The position numbers and the translations under genes are program-made. Of a stretch of DNA of 64,000 nucleotides, positions 24,468-32,751 are shown piece by piece. The notes under the pieces were generated by a model, which was given only the letters and a program-made list of their open reading frames with translations, ran no database searches and was not told where the DNA came from. This stretch comes from Salinibaculum sp. SYNS191 (GTDB lineage: Archaea > Halobacteriota > Halobacteria > Halobacteriales > Haloarculaceae), in assembly GCF_037338445.1 (NCBI RefSeq), contig NZ_CP147838.1, forward strand, positions 1,798,001 through 1,862,000, written 5' to 3'. Each line of letters begins with the position of its first letter. Within the stretch, counting starts at the first letter, position 1.

Positions 24468-25376
24468 TCAGTCGAGAAAGTCGGGCAGGTCGTTGACCGA
24501 GTCCAGCGTCGCCGCCGCGCCGGCCTGTTCGTAGCGCTTGCGGCCGTGGTCGCCGGTGAGGCCGCCAGTGAGGACGCCGATACCGTAGTAGGTCCGGTCG
24601 TCGACCGCGCCGGCGTTGACGGCGGTCCGCACGTCGTCGAGCGTGTCGCCGACGAAGGCGACGCTGTCGACGGACTGCGTCCGTCTTCCCGAGGAGCGTT
24701 GCTCCTCGCTGTCAGCACCAAACCGCTCGGCCAGCGTCACCAGCGCCGTCGGGTCGGGCTTGCCCTCGTCCCAGTCGTCCATCGTGAAGCGGTGTTCGTC
24801 GGGGACGGACAGCCCCGCCCGCTCCAGGGCGATGTCGGCCTCGGCGGCGGGGCGGCCGGTGAGGACGCCCACCGGGAAGCGGTCGGTCAGCGCCGCGATG
24901 GTCTCGGGCGTGACGATGACCGGTTCGTCGTGGATGAACCCCGGCGTGTCGAGGTCGGGGTCGCCGCCCTCGATGTCGCGATAGAGGTCGCTGCCGAGGT
25001 ACAGTTGCTGGAACACGTCGCGCAGGCGTTCGCGGTCCCACTGCGCGAGGATGCGCTCGCGGTCGGCGAGGGCCAGTTCCTCGCCGACGACGGTCCGGGC
25101 GGACTCCAGGCCGCCGCCCATCCCGCGGATGGCGTCGGTGAACTGCGAGAGCGACAGTCCCATCCCGGCGCGGCGGGCGAGGACGAAAAGCGCCGCGGCG
25201 TAGGTCAGTTCCCAGTCGTTGTTGAAGCCGCCGGCGTCCTTGAACTGCTGGACGTCCGCGCGGTCGATGGTGTCGCCGTGGACCCGCTCGACCGACTCGA
25301 CGATGGCTCGACGGTACGAATCGGCGACGTCGACCAGGACGCCGTCGACGTCGAGCACGACCGCATCGACGTTCAT
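24468..25376 (-). CDS. HAD-superfamily subfamily IA phosphatase (TIGR01548-like) with palindromic insertion
   Basis: 302 residues. HAD motif I is DVDGVLVDV (9-17), motif II is LTGRP (172-176), motif III is the Lys of GKPDP (205-209) and motif IV is GDTLDD (243-248). The long N-terminal [14 protein letters not shown] block matches the TIGR01548 group, sometimes linked with histidine-biosynthesis-like phosphatases, but substrate is unknown. Residues about 224-238 (starting [12 protein letters not shown]) form an extra loop encoded by a double-hairpin element flanked by a 6-bp direct repeat. Removing it restores [10 protein letters not shown], the normal sequence before motif IV. Confidence 0.88.
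   Translation of the reverse strand: MNVDAVVLDVDGVLVDVADSYRRAIVESVERVHGDTIDRADVQQFKDAGGFNNDWELTYAAALFVLARRAGMGLSLSQFTDAIRGMGGGLESARTVVGEELALADRERILAQWDRERLRDVFQQLYLGSDLYRDIEGGDPDLDTPGFIHDEPVIVTPETIAALTDRFPVGVLTGRPAAEADIALERAGLSVPDEHRFTMDDWDEGKPDPTALVTLAERFGADSEEQRSSGRRTQSVDSVAFVGDTLDDVRTAVNAGAVDDRTYYGIGVLTGGLTGDHGRKRYEQAGAAATLDSVNDLPDFLD
24663..24713. repeat. In-frame double-hairpin palindromic element, copy 2, with 6-bp direct repeats
   Basis: Two perfect 7-bp stems: GACGGAC-TGC-GTCCGTC (24669-24685) and GAGGAGC-GTT-GCTCCTC (24691-24707). The 39-bp unit is exactly bracketed by GCTGTC at 24663-24668 and 24708-24713, so 39 + 6 = 45 bp were added to the HAD phosphatase gene without shifting its frame. 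The first hairpin matches copy 1 in loop and in 12 of 14 stem bases. Confidence 0.82.
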
Positions 25377-25406
25377 TGTCGGGCGGGATGGACTCCACGC
25401 TCAAGG

Positions 25407-25853
25407 CTATTCCGGCTTGGCGACGAACAGCGTCTCCCCCGGCAGCGTCCGGCGGTCGACCGGCACCGCGGGCGGGTCCCCGCCCAGCGTCGTGAACAGG
25501 AACGCGGCGTCGACGGCGCGGGCCACAGCCAGCGCGGGCCGGTGGAGTTCCGGCGGGAAGTTCAGCGCGTAGACGACCGCGGCGTCCGCGTAGACCGAGC
25601 GGTCGGGGTCGGTCACGTCGTCGCGGACGAAAGTGACGCCGTCGGGGACTGTCCTGTCGCGGACGTCCGTCGCGGTGACGTCGACGCCGCAGTCGGCGAG
25701 GGCCGCGGCGACGTCGGTCCGGTGGCCGACGCCGACCTCGACGACGGGGTCGAACGCTGCTGGCGGGACGGGTCCCGTCTCGCTCGCATCCGGGGCGCGT
25801 CGCGCCTCGCTGGCGAGTTCGGCGACGAGTGCGTCGCGGGTCTCGGTTCGCAC
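25407..25853 (-). CDS. UPF0146 family protein
   Basis: 148 residues from GTG. VVEVGVGHRTDVAAALADCGVDVTATDVRD resembles a truncated SAM-methyltransferase-like Rossmann half; PDGVTFVRDDVTDP, VVYALNFPPELHRPALAVARAV and a late FTTLGGDPP follow. This matches the archaeal UPF0146 family. The shortened fold may bind a nucleotide-like ligand; catalytic function is not known. First gene of the UPF0146-HAD-npdG operon and divergent from archaemetzincin with a gap of under 40 bp. Confidence 0.85.
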   Translation of the reverse strand: MRTETRDALVAELASEARRAPDASETGPVPPAAFDPVVEVGVGHRTDVAAALADCGVDVTATDVRDRTVPDGVTFVRDDVTDPDRSVYADAAVVYALNFPPELHRPALAVARAVDAAFLFTTLGGDPPAVPVDRRTLPGETLFVAKPE

Positions 25854-25858
25854 GCGGG

Positions 25859-25867
25859 GTTTTTATG
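25859..25867 (+). promoter_or_regulatory. Putative TATA-like element for archaemetzincin
   Basis: GTTTTTATG lies about 29 bp before the ATG at 25892, inside the divergent gap with the UPF0146 gene. Confidence 0.4.
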
Positions 25868-25891
25868 TCACTCCCACGCATATGCGTTTGC

Positions 25892-26413
25892 ATGCACGTC
25901 GACATCGTGCCGGTGGGCGAGGTCGACGCCGTTGTCAAGCGCCAGGCATCCAGCGGCCTGCGCACGGTCTACGACTGCGACGTCACCGTCCACGACGCAC
26001 AGACGGTCCCCTCGGGTTCGTACGACTCCAGCCGCGACCAGTACCGCGCCGAGGAGTTCATCGACCTCGCCAAGCGAATCGGCGACGGCGAGAAGAACAT
26101 CGCCATCACCCCGAAGGACCTGTTCTACCACCGGCGCAACTACGTCTTCGGCCTGGCCTACCTCGGCGGCAACGGAAGCGTCATCTCCACGTACCGCCTG
26201 CACACCTCCTCGGACGGCGGCTTCTCGAACCGCTCGCCGGAGGACATCTTCTCCGACCGCGTCCGCAAGGAGGTCGTCCACGAAATCGGCCACACGCTCG
26301 GCCTGGAGCACTGCGACAACAAGCGCTGCGTGATGAACTTCTCGCCCACCGTCCGCGAGGTCGACGTCAAGGAGGAGACCCTCTGTGGCTCCTGCCAGCG
26401 AAACGTCCTCTGA
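25892..26413 (+). CDS. amzA: Archaemetzincin family zinc metalloprotease
   Basis: 173 residues. The metzincin zinc site HEIGHTLGLEHC (about 129-140) is followed by CDNKRCVMNFSPTVREVD and C-GSC, giving the archaemetzincin signature HExxHxxGxxHC-x4-C-x-M-x17-C-x2-C with a second, structural zinc held by four Cys. The N-terminal MHVDIVPVGEVD is typical. Predicted cytoplasmic aminopeptidase-like protease. The start at the ATG of CMHVDI is preferred over upstream codons because of the promoter position. Confidence 0.94.
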   Translation: MHVDIVPVGEVDAVVKRQASSGLRTVYDCDVTVHDAQTVPSGSYDSSRDQYRAEEFIDLAKRIGDGEKNIAITPKDLFYHRRNYVFGLAYLGGNGSVISTYRLHTSSDGGFSNRSPEDIFSDRVRKEVVHEIGHTLGLEHCDNKRCVMNFSPTVREVDVKEETLCGSCQRNVL

Positions 26414-26526
26414 CGGACGCCCGAAGGCCCGAACGCCCGAATAGCGCCGCCGTCTCTCGGTTTTCACAGTGCCAAACTGGTTTGGTAGCCATGCTATAAT
26501 CTCACAGTCGATAGGTAGAGGTGCGT

Positions 26527-26751
26527 ATGAGTCAAACTCAATCGTCCCGCACGGAAGAACTGGGCAACATCTTCGTCGCCGTCACCGGTGACGAGGAGAT
26601 AACCGAAAAACAGGACGACGGCGGCAGCGACCGCGAGGTCCGCGGCGAGAACCGCATCGACGAGGCCGTCGCGGATGGCCTGGAGGAGGCCATCGAAGGG
26701 ATGCAGGTGGATACCGGCGACCCGGGTGAGACCGGCGACGCGAACGGCTGA
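26527..26751 (+). CDS. Small acidic haloarchaeal protein, function unknown
   Basis: 74 residues: SSRTEELGNIFVAVTGDEEITEKQDDGGSDREVRG, then a helix IDEAVADGLEEAIEGMQ and a disordered tail. There is no zinc motif and no membrane segment. Codon usage and acidity fit the genome, and an AT-rich upstream stretch (TATAATCTCAC near 26495) could be its promoter. I recognise it only as a small haloarchaeal-type ORF. Confidence 0.6.
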   Translation: MSQTQSSRTEELGNIFVAVTGDEEITEKQDDGGSDREVRGENRIDEAVADGLEEAIEGMQVDTGDPGETGDANG

Positions 26752-26859
26752 TACCGTCCTCGCCCTCCCAGCCACGCGAGCCGCGACGACCCCGAGAGTC
26801 GCTACTTCGTCTATCGACAGCCGAGCGCCTGCAGACGAGCGCGACCGCCCGGACGGCGC

Positions 26860-27402
26860 TCACCCGGTGAGCGCTTCGAGCCGGTCGGTCGTCATCGCGT
26901 AGCAGGTCCGCACCGGCCCGTCGAGCATCGCCGTCGACGCCCGGAAGTGAATCGAGCGGCCGGGCTGGATGAGCGCCGCCTCGGGCACGTCGACGGCCTC
27001 GGGGTGGCCGCGGACGAGTTCCGGCGGAATCTCCCACTCGAACTCGCCGTCGGCTGTCTCCACCAGCGGCGTCGCCGCCACCGCCCGGCAGTGGTCCCTG
27101 TCGAGCGGGGCGTTCGCCATCACCAGCACCGCCGCGTCCTCGCGGACGTACCAGTGGACGCACCGGTCGTCGTCCGCGGGCGTCTCCGCGAAGAGTGCGT
27201 CCGGCAGCCGCGGCGGCTCCGGCATCGCGTCGGTCGGTTCCGTGTCGATGTCCGTCGACGCCACCGCCGGCGGGTCGAGGCGCTCGATGTCGTCGGGGTC
27301 CGACACCGGCGGCGTCGGCGACGGGTGCGCCCACTCGCCGCTCTCCTCGGCGACGTCCTCGGGGTCGTCGTCCATCACCCGCCCTTCGAACGACCGACCC
27401 AT
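26860..27402 (-). CDS. Conserved haloarchaeal protein, function unknown
   Basis: 180 residues. The first ~65 are acidic and Pro-rich, probably disordered (DDDPEDVAEESGEWAHPSPTPPVSDPDD). The rest is a folded domain with RCVHWYVREDAAVLVMANAPLDRDHCRAVA, EWEIPPELVRGHPEAVDVPEAAL, HFRASTAML and VRTCYAMTTDRLEAL. No catalytic motif known to me. It lies 35 bp downstream of the SRPBCC gene on the same strand and could be co-transcribed. Confidence 0.7.
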   Translation of the reverse strand: MGRSFEGRVMDDDPEDVAEESGEWAHPSPTPPVSDPDDIERLDPPAVASTDIDTEPTDAMPEPPRLPDALFAETPADDDRCVHWYVREDAAVLVMANAPLDRDHCRAVAATPLVETADGEFEWEIPPELVRGHPEAVDVPEAALIQPGRSIHFRASTAMLDGPVRTCYAMTTDRLEALTG

Positions 27403-27437
27403 AAGAGTACCACCCGTTCGGCCGTGGCCCGAGAGCG

Positions 27438-27893
27438 TCAGGCCGCGGCGGCGGTCGTCTCCGCCGCCAGCGCCTCCGCGCGCTCCTTCAGCGCGGCGTT
27501 GACCGCCTCGAAGGTCGCCTCGGTCCGTGCCCCGTACCGGCGCAGGAGCACCCCGGCGAGGACACCCGAGAACGCCTCGGACTGGACCAGCCGCGACTCG
27601 CCGCGGCCCAGGTCCTCGACGACGAAGGAGTGTTCGCCGTCGAACAGCCCCCGGACCCAGAGGTGGCCCAGCCAAGCGAGTTCGCCCTCGTCGGCGCGGA
27701 GCACTCGCGGTTTGAACGTCGGCATCCGCTCGCCGTCCGGACCGGGTGCGACGGTCAGGCGCTCGCCCTCCGCGGCGGTCCCCGTGATTCGGGTGTGGCC
27801 GTTCCACTCCGGGTACTGCTCGAAGTCGGTGAGCACCTCCCAGACCGTCTCGGCCGGGGCGTCGATGTCGATAGAAGTGTGGATGCTGTGCAT
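27438..27893 (-). CDS. SRPBCC (START/Bet v1-like) family protein
   Basis: 151 residues. The opening HTSIDIDAPAETVWEVLTDFEQYPEWNGHTRITG is the diagnostic N-terminal strand-helix of the SRPBCC ligand-binding fold. The middle (LRADEGELAWLGHLWVRGLFDGEHSFVVED) and the C-terminal helix FEAVNAALKERAEAL agree. These proteins bind hydrophobic ligands in a deep pocket; no ligand can be named. The start is the ATG at 27893; an in-frame GTG two codons earlier is possible. Confidence 0.88.
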   Translation of the reverse strand: MHSIHTSIDIDAPAETVWEVLTDFEQYPEWNGHTRITGTAAEGERLTVAPGPDGERMPTFKPRVLRADEGELAWLGHLWVRGLFDGEHSFVVEDLGRGESRLVQSEAFSGVLAGVLLRRYGARTEATFEAVNAALKERAEALAAETTAAAA

Positions 27894-27956
27894 GACCACA
27901 GGACGCGCGCCGAGATATTAAATCTGAGTGATAGGAACGGGCACGGGTCGGGGGTG

Positions 27957-29138
27957 TCAGAGGGGTCGGAACGCCCGGACAGTTCCGCCGTCGGTCGTGA
28001 CGAGGAGGTCGTCGACGACCACGAACTGCTCGCCGATGCCGTCGGCCGTGCGCTGCCAGCGTTCCGTCCCGTCGACCGGGTCGAAGCAGCGCACCGCGCC
28101 GTCGGTGCGCACGACGACGGCGGCGTCGGTGACGACGGGACGCGCTGCGCCCGCGCCGACGTCGACCTCCCACTCGGTCGTCCCGTCCTCGGGCGCCAGC
28201 GCGGTCAGTCCGCCGTCGTCTCCGCGGCTGGCCGCGTAGACGTGTCTCGCGCCGCCGGCGACCAACTGTCCCGTGCCGAACGCGCGGCTCCAGCCACCGC
28301 CGTCCTCGGTCAGCGGGTGGGCCTCCACGACGCCGAAGAAGGCGCTGTAGACGGTGTCGTCCACGACGAACCGCTCGACTGGCCGGTCGGTCGGCCCCAG
28401 TTCGGGCCCGCTTTCCTCGCCCGTCTCGGGGTCGAGCCGCCAGGGGTAGGTTCCGCGGTGGCCGCTGCTGGCGACGACGGCGTCGTCGGTGGCGAACAGC
28501 GTCTCGCCCATCGGCTCCCGGAGGTCGGTCCGCCACCGCTCCGTCCCGTCGCCGCGGTCGTAACCGACGACGACCGGCGGGTCGCCCAGGTGCAGGACGT
28601 ACACGCCGTGGTCGGCCGCGACGAAGCCCATCGGCTCGCCGACATCGTGCCGCCAGCGCTCCGTCCCGTCGGCGGCGAGGGCAACCACGCCGTCGGCGGT
28701 CGGCACGTACAGCGAGTCCTCGACGGCCCACGGCGTCGCCGCGGCGGCCCCGACCGACCGCGTCCAGCGGGTGTCGCCGGTCCGTGCGTTCACCGCCCGG
28801 ACGGTCCCATCGCGTCCGCCGACGTAGGCCGTCTCGTCGGCGACGACCGGGCCGGACAGCGTCGTGTCCGTCCCTGTCGCCCACAGTTCGTCGACGTCCT
28901 CGGTCGGGCCGACCCGTCCGGGGACGTGATTGCTCCGCCCGGGGTCGGCGGCGGGGACGGGCCAGTCGGAATCGATGCTGTCGGGGACTGCGGGTTCGGA
29001 ACGCGCTGTCGCCGTCGGCGTCTCCGTCGGGCTCGACGACTGCGACCCATCGGCCAGGTTCCCACAGCCGGCGAGGGCGGCGCTACCGACGCTACCGAGC
29101 GCGGCGAGGAGAGCGCGCCGGGACCAGTTCTGCGTCAT
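27957..29138 (-). CDS. Tat lipoprotein with PQQ-like beta-propeller
   Basis: 393 residues. SRRALLAALGSVGSAALAGCGN is a Tat signal with lipobox (LAGC), so the protein is exported folded and lipid-anchored. After a Ser/Thr linker, repeated units such as TAYVGGRDGTVRAVNARTGDTRW, LYVPTADGVVALAADGTERWRH and GLTALAPEDGTTEWE form a PQQ/BamB-type propeller (about 7-8 blades). There are no obvious PQQ-dehydrogenase catalytic residues. Start at MTQNWSRR; an ATG nine codons upstream is less likely. Confidence 0.85.
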   Translation of the reverse strand: MTQNWSRRALLAALGSVGSAALAGCGNLADGSQSSSPTETPTATARSEPAVPDSIDSDWPVPAADPGRSNHVPGRVGPTEDVDELWATGTDTTLSGPVVADETAYVGGRDGTVRAVNARTGDTRWTRSVGAAAATPWAVEDSLYVPTADGVVALAADGTERWRHDVGEPMGFVAADHGVYVLHLGDPPVVVGYDRGDGTERWRTDLREPMGETLFATDDAVVASSGHRGTYPWRLDPETGEESGPELGPTDRPVERFVVDDTVYSAFFGVVEAHPLTEDGGGWSRAFGTGQLVAGGARHVYAASRGDDGGLTALAPEDGTTEWEVDVGAGAARPVVTDAAVVVRTDGAVRCFDPVDGTERWQRTADGIGEQFVVVDDLLVTTDGGTVRAFRPL

Positions 29139-29229
29139 GGATAGACGATACCGTGGGCTTTTCAAGTGCCTTCTGTAGGGTGAAACGGCCGTCGAACAGA
29201 ATGGAAACGGGAACCCGGGACCGGCCGTC

Positions 29230-31059
29230 TCAGGGCGCGTAGTAGTACTCGCCCGCGTTCTTCTGCTTGCGGTCGAGTTGGCTGTCGGGCTTGTTGATGC
29301 GCGGGCGGGAGGTCCGCTCGTCGCGGCGGAACGTGATGTCCAGGTTCGAGAGGAACTCGTTCATCCCCTCGCGCATGCCCTGCGGGGGAGCGGTGTGGCC
29401 GTGTCGGGCCGGTTCGCCGTCGAAGACCAGCAGGCGGTCGGCCAGCAGGTCTATCATGTAGATGTCGTGGTCGATGACCAGCGCCGTCGCGTCGTGGTTC
29501 TCGGCATAGCGCCGGATGGCGCTCGTGGCGAGCACGCGCTGCTCGACGTCCAGGTGCGCCGACGGCTCGTCAAGCAGGTAGAGGTCGGCGTCCTCGGAGA
29601 GGCAGGCCGCGATGGCGACGCGCTGGCGCTCCCCGCCGGAGAGGTCGGTGAGTTGCTGCTCCATGATGCGCTCCAGTTGCAGCGGCTGGGCGATTTCGGT
29701 GTTCCAGTACGAGGAGCCGAAGTCGTCCGTGATGGAGGAGAGGAAGGCGTCGACGCGCATCGGCTGGTCGATTTCGATGTACTGGGGCTTGTAGGCGATG
29801 TCGAGGCGCGCGTCGACCTCGCCCTCGTCGGGTTCGAGCCGGCCCGCGAGCAGTTTGGCGAACGTCGACTTCCCGATACCGTTCGGGCCGACGACGCCCA
29901 GCACCTCGCTCTCGCGGATGGTGCCAGCTTCGACTTCGAGCGAGAACTCGCCGTCGCCGTAGCTCTTGGTGAGGTCGGGGTACTCGATTGCGACGTCGCC
30001 GGTGGAGATGGAGCGGGGCGCGTGCTCCTCGAACTCGATTTCCGTCTGGCGGATACGCATGTTCTCGTTCTCCAGGTAGCCCGAGAGGTACTCGTTGATA
30101 CCGCCCTTGACGGATTTCGGGTCCGTGATGACGCCGAAGGCGCCCGACTCACCGTAGGCGACGTGGATGGCGTCGGCCAGCAGGTCGAGGATGGCCAGGT
30201 CGTGTTCTACGACGAGCATCGAGCGGTCCTCCGTCTCGGCGAGTTCGCGGATGAGTCGCGCGGCGGTCATCCGCTGGCCGATGTCCAGGTAGGGCGTAAT
30301 CTCGTCGAGGAAGTAGAAGTCCGCGTCGCGGGCGAGCGTGGCCGCGAGCGCGACGCGCTGGAGTTCGCCGCCGGAGAGGGTGTCGATGTGCTGGTCGACG
30401 ACTGGTGCGATGCCCAGGCGCTCGACCAGCGAGTCGAGCACGTCGCGCTCGTCGGTCTGTTCGAGCAACTGGCGCGTGGGGCCGTCGAACTGGTCGGGAA
30501 TCTTGTCGACGTACTGCGGTTTGCGCGCGACGGTGACGTCGCCGTCGCGCATCGCTTCGAGGTAGTCCTGCAGGGCCGTCCCGCGGTAGGCCTCCAGAAT
30601 CTCCTCCCAGTCGGGCTCCCTGTTGACCTCGCCGAGGTTCGGCGCGAGTTCGTCTGCGAGGATGCGCACGGCCGTGGTCTTCCCGATGCCGTTCGGGCCG
30701 AGGATGCCCGTCACGCGGCCCTCCTGTGGCGCGGGCAGGCCGTAGAGGGCGAAGGCGTTCTCGCCGTAGCGGTGGACCGGGTCCTCGGTCAGTTCCTGCG
30801 GGAGGTTGATGATCTGGATGGCGTCGAAGGGGCACTTCTCGACGCAGATGCCGCAGGTCTCGCCCAGGCAGATTTCCTCGGAAATCCACACCTGGTCGGG
30901 CGAGCCCTGGTAGGGTTCGTCCTCCTCGTAGACCTCGCCGCGCTCGACGATGCACTCCTTGCCGGTCCGGTTGGGCGGACAGAAGTTGGCGCACTCGTAG
31001 CTACAGCGGTCGGGTTGACAGCGGTCCAGGTCGACGACCGCGATGCTGTCGTCGGCCAT
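29230..31059 (-). CDS. rli: Ribosome recycling/biogenesis ATPase RLI (ABCE1)
   Basis: 609 residues. The N-terminal iron-sulfur domain has CQPDRCSYECANFCP...C and CLGETCGICVEKCP, giving two [4Fe-4S] clusters. Two ABC cassettes: GPNGIGKTTAVR near 118 and GPNGIGKSTFAK near 390, signatures LSGGELQRVALA and LSGGERQRVAIA, and the YYYAP C-terminus. ABCE1 splits ribosomes after termination and is essential in archaea and eukaryotes. A small membrane-protein gene starts just upstream with 1 bp between its stop and this ATG. Confidence 0.97.
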   Translation of the reverse strand: MADDSIAVVDLDRCQPDRCSYECANFCPPNRTGKECIVERGEVYEEDEPYQGSPDQVWISEEICLGETCGICVEKCPFDAIQIINLPQELTEDPVHRYGENAFALYGLPAPQEGRVTGILGPNGIGKTTAVRILADELAPNLGEVNREPDWEEILEAYRGTALQDYLEAMRDGDVTVARKPQYVDKIPDQFDGPTRQLLEQTDERDVLDSLVERLGIAPVVDQHIDTLSGGELQRVALAATLARDADFYFLDEITPYLDIGQRMTAARLIRELAETEDRSMLVVEHDLAILDLLADAIHVAYGESGAFGVITDPKSVKGGINEYLSGYLENENMRIRQTEIEFEEHAPRSISTGDVAIEYPDLTKSYGDGEFSLEVEAGTIRESEVLGVVGPNGIGKSTFAKLLAGRLEPDEGEVDARLDIAYKPQYIEIDQPMRVDAFLSSITDDFGSSYWNTEIAQPLQLERIMEQQLTDLSGGERQRVAIAACLSEDADLYLLDEPSAHLDVEQRVLATSAIRRYAENHDATALVIDHDIYMIDLLADRLLVFDGEPARHGHTAPPQGMREGMNEFLSNLDITFRRDERTSRPRINKPDSQLDRKQKNAGEYYYAP

Positions 31060-31060
31060 C

Positions 31061-31363
31061 TTACTGGAATGCGCCCACGGTCAGGAGGATACCCCACGTC
31101 ATGAACCACATGACGAACGTCATGAAGACGACGTAGAGGTAGTCCTTCTTCGAGAAGTCTTCGACGTCGACACCGAGCGCGTTCAGTATCGGCAGCTGGA
31201 CGAGCACCGCCGCCCCGAGCGCCGACAGTCCGTAGATGTCGTCGGGCCCGGTGGTGATGAGCGCCGCCGCCAGCCCCGCGACCATCCCGAGGACGGTCGC
31301 GACGGTGGTGACGGTCACCCCCCGGAGGTGCGGGCTCAGGCCGGTTCCCGTGTCTGTTGCCAT
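31061..31363 (-). CDS. Small membrane protein (EMC6-like), operonic with ABCE1
   Basis: 100 residues with three predicted helices: GVTVTTVATVLGMVAGLAAALI, IYGLSALGAAVLVQLPIL and DYLYVVFMTFVMWFMTWGILL. Between helices 2 and 3 lies a polar loop (NALGVDVEDFSKKDY). Size and topology fit the EMC6-like archaeal membrane proteins proposed to relate to the ER membrane insertase subunit EMC6; I cannot verify the homology without a profile search. Its TAA is followed by the rli ATG after a single base, so translation is probably coupled. Confidence 0.7.
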   Translation of the reverse strand: MATDTGTGLSPHLRGVTVTTVATVLGMVAGLAAALITTGPDDIYGLSALGAAVLVQLPILNALGVDVEDFSKKDYLYVVFMTFVMWFMTWGILLTVGAFQ

Positions 31364-31440
31364 ACTCCCAAGTGGACGGTGCGTCCTCAAAAGGAGTTCG
31401 TTCGCGCCTGCGACTTCGTCACACACCCCGCCCGCCGACC

Positions 31441-31449
31441 GATTTATGC
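31441..31449 (+). promoter_or_regulatory. Putative TATA-like element for the gene at 31473
   Basis: GATTTATGC is centred 28 bp before the ATG. Confidence 0.45.
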
Positions 31450-31472
31450 GGCGGGCGACCATCCCCGAGGCC

Positions 31473-31979
31473 ATGAGCGACGACGCGGACCAGCCATCGC
31501 GCGCCCCCTTCGTCTTCCTGGCGGGGCTGGTTCTCTTTCTCGCGTCGCTGGCCGCCTTCGTCGCGGACCTCGTGACCGGCCACGACGTCCTCCGGAGCCT
31601 CGCCGCCAACGCCGTCGGCGTCGCCGTCCTCGTGACCTGGGCGGCCTACGACACCCTCGTGGACCCGACCTCGAACGTGGACACCCGCGGCGGCGCGGCC
31701 GGCACCGGCGTCCTGCTCTGTGGCGTCTACCTCGTTCTCGCGGCGGTCGTGGTGGGCGTCACGAGCGTCGTCCACGGCCGCCTCGAACTCGCCATGTGGG
31801 CAGGCGGCCTCGGCCTCGTCTTCGTCGTCCTGGGGTTCGTCGCGTTCCCCAGCGAGGCCGTCGTCGAGGACGAGGCGTCCGAGGCCGAAAGTGGCACCAG
31901 CGAGTCCGACGGGAGCGAAGCCGCCGGAGACCGGGAGACAGAAGGGCCGTCCGCCGAGACGTCGCGCGAGGAGCCGTGA
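31473..31979 (+). CDS. Membrane protein with acidic cytoplasmic tail, function unknown
   Basis: 168 residues with four predicted helices: FVFLAGLVLFLASLAAFVAD, LAANAVGVAVLVTWAAYDTL, VLLCGVYLVLAAVVVGVTSV and LAMWAGGLGLVFVVLGFVAF. The last ~45 residues are Glu/Ser/Asp-rich and disordered. I recognise no family. It lies upstream of a winged-helix gene in the same orientation, but each has its own TATA-like box. Confidence 0.7.
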   Translation: MSDDADQPSRAPFVFLAGLVLFLASLAAFVADLVTGHDVLRSLAANAVGVAVLVTWAAYDTLVDPTSNVDTRGGAAGTGVLLCGVYLVLAAVVVGVTSVVHGRLELAMWAGGLGLVFVVLGFVAFPSEAVVEDEASEAESGTSESDGSEAAGDRETEGPSAETSREEP

Positions 31980-32007
31980 ATCTGACGGACCGACCCAATC
32001 CCTCAAT

Positions 32008-32016
32008 CTTTATACA
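32008..32016 (+). promoter_or_regulatory. Putative TATA-like element for the winged-helix gene
   Basis: CTTTATACA, the best TATA match in this part, lies about 29 bp before the ATG at 32041. Confidence 0.5.
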
Positions 32017-32040
32017 GCCGGCATCCCTCACAAGGAACCG

Positions 32041-32310
32041 ATGACAGAATCCGACGGGGAGGGTATCGCCGACCTTCCGCCGAGCGCCAAGCTCGTCTAC
32101 AAGGTTCTCGAATACAACGGGCCGCTGACCCAGAAGGGAATCGTCGAGGAGTCGATGCTCTCGGCCCGAACCGTCCGGTACGCGCTCGAACGGCTCGACG
32201 AGGTAGGCGTCATCGAGGAGGACGTCTACTTCGCCGACGCGCGCCAGAACCTCTACGAAATCGTCGCGGACCACGACGAAGAGGAACCGGAAGCCGCAGT
32301 CTCCGACTGA
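32041..32310 (+). CDS. Winged-helix DNA-binding protein (MarR/TrmB-like)
   Basis: 89 residues. LPPSAKLVYKVLEYNGPLTQKGIVEESMLSARTVRYALERLDEVGVIEE is a clear winged helix-turn-helix: helix 2 around QKGIVEES, recognition helix ARTVRYALERL, then the wing FADARQNLYEIV. There is no effector domain, only a short acidic tail, so it is a single-domain regulator or a general nucleoid-type factor. A small gene follows 7 bp downstream and is probably co-transcribed. Confidence 0.85.
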   Translation: MTESDGEGIADLPPSAKLVYKVLEYNGPLTQKGIVEESMLSARTVRYALERLDEVGVIEEDVYFADARQNLYEIVADHDEEEPEAAVSD

Positions 32311-32317
32311 CTTTCTG

Positions 32318-32704
32318 ATGCACGTCCAGGGCGTCGTCGAGTACCGCGACGGCCAGTCCTGGCTGGGCGGCACCGACCTGCCGCACCTCCCGCCCGACGC
32401 CTGTCCGCCCGTCTTCGGCGTGCCGGAAGAATCGACCGGAAGCGCCGACCCGACCGCCGCCGACCGCGGCGTCCCCGACGGCAGCGACCTGCTGGACCGC
32501 CGGTACTTCAAGGACGCGGCGTCGGTCTACGGCGATACCGGCCCCTGGCGACACGCCTTCGGCGAGTCCTGGGTCCGCGCCGACGAACTGCCGGCGGCGG
32601 TCCGCGAGGACGACCGCTGGGCGGACGTGCTGGCGACAGTCGCCGAGTACGAACGGGAGTACGGCGCGGCGAACGTCCGGCTGGTCGTCTGGTTCGAGAA
32701 CTAG
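32318..32704 (+). CDS. Haloarchaeal protein of unknown function, operonic with wHTH
   Basis: 128 residues, soluble. HVQGVVEYRDGQSWLGGTDLPHL, a Pro/Asp-rich middle, LDRRYFKDAASVYGDTGPWRHAFGESWVRADELP and a final helix-strand WADVLATVAEYEREYGAANVRLVVWFEN. No motif recognised. The ATG is 7 bp after the stop of the winged-helix gene. Confidence 0.68.
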   Translation: MHVQGVVEYRDGQSWLGGTDLPHLPPDACPPVFGVPEESTGSADPTAADRGVPDGSDLLDRRYFKDAASVYGDTGPWRHAFGESWVRADELPAAVREDDRWADVLATVAEYEREYGAANVRLVVWFEN

Positions 32705-32751
32705 GTCGCCAGGTCGGTACACCAGTTCGACGTGGCTATCTCGGGGGACGC

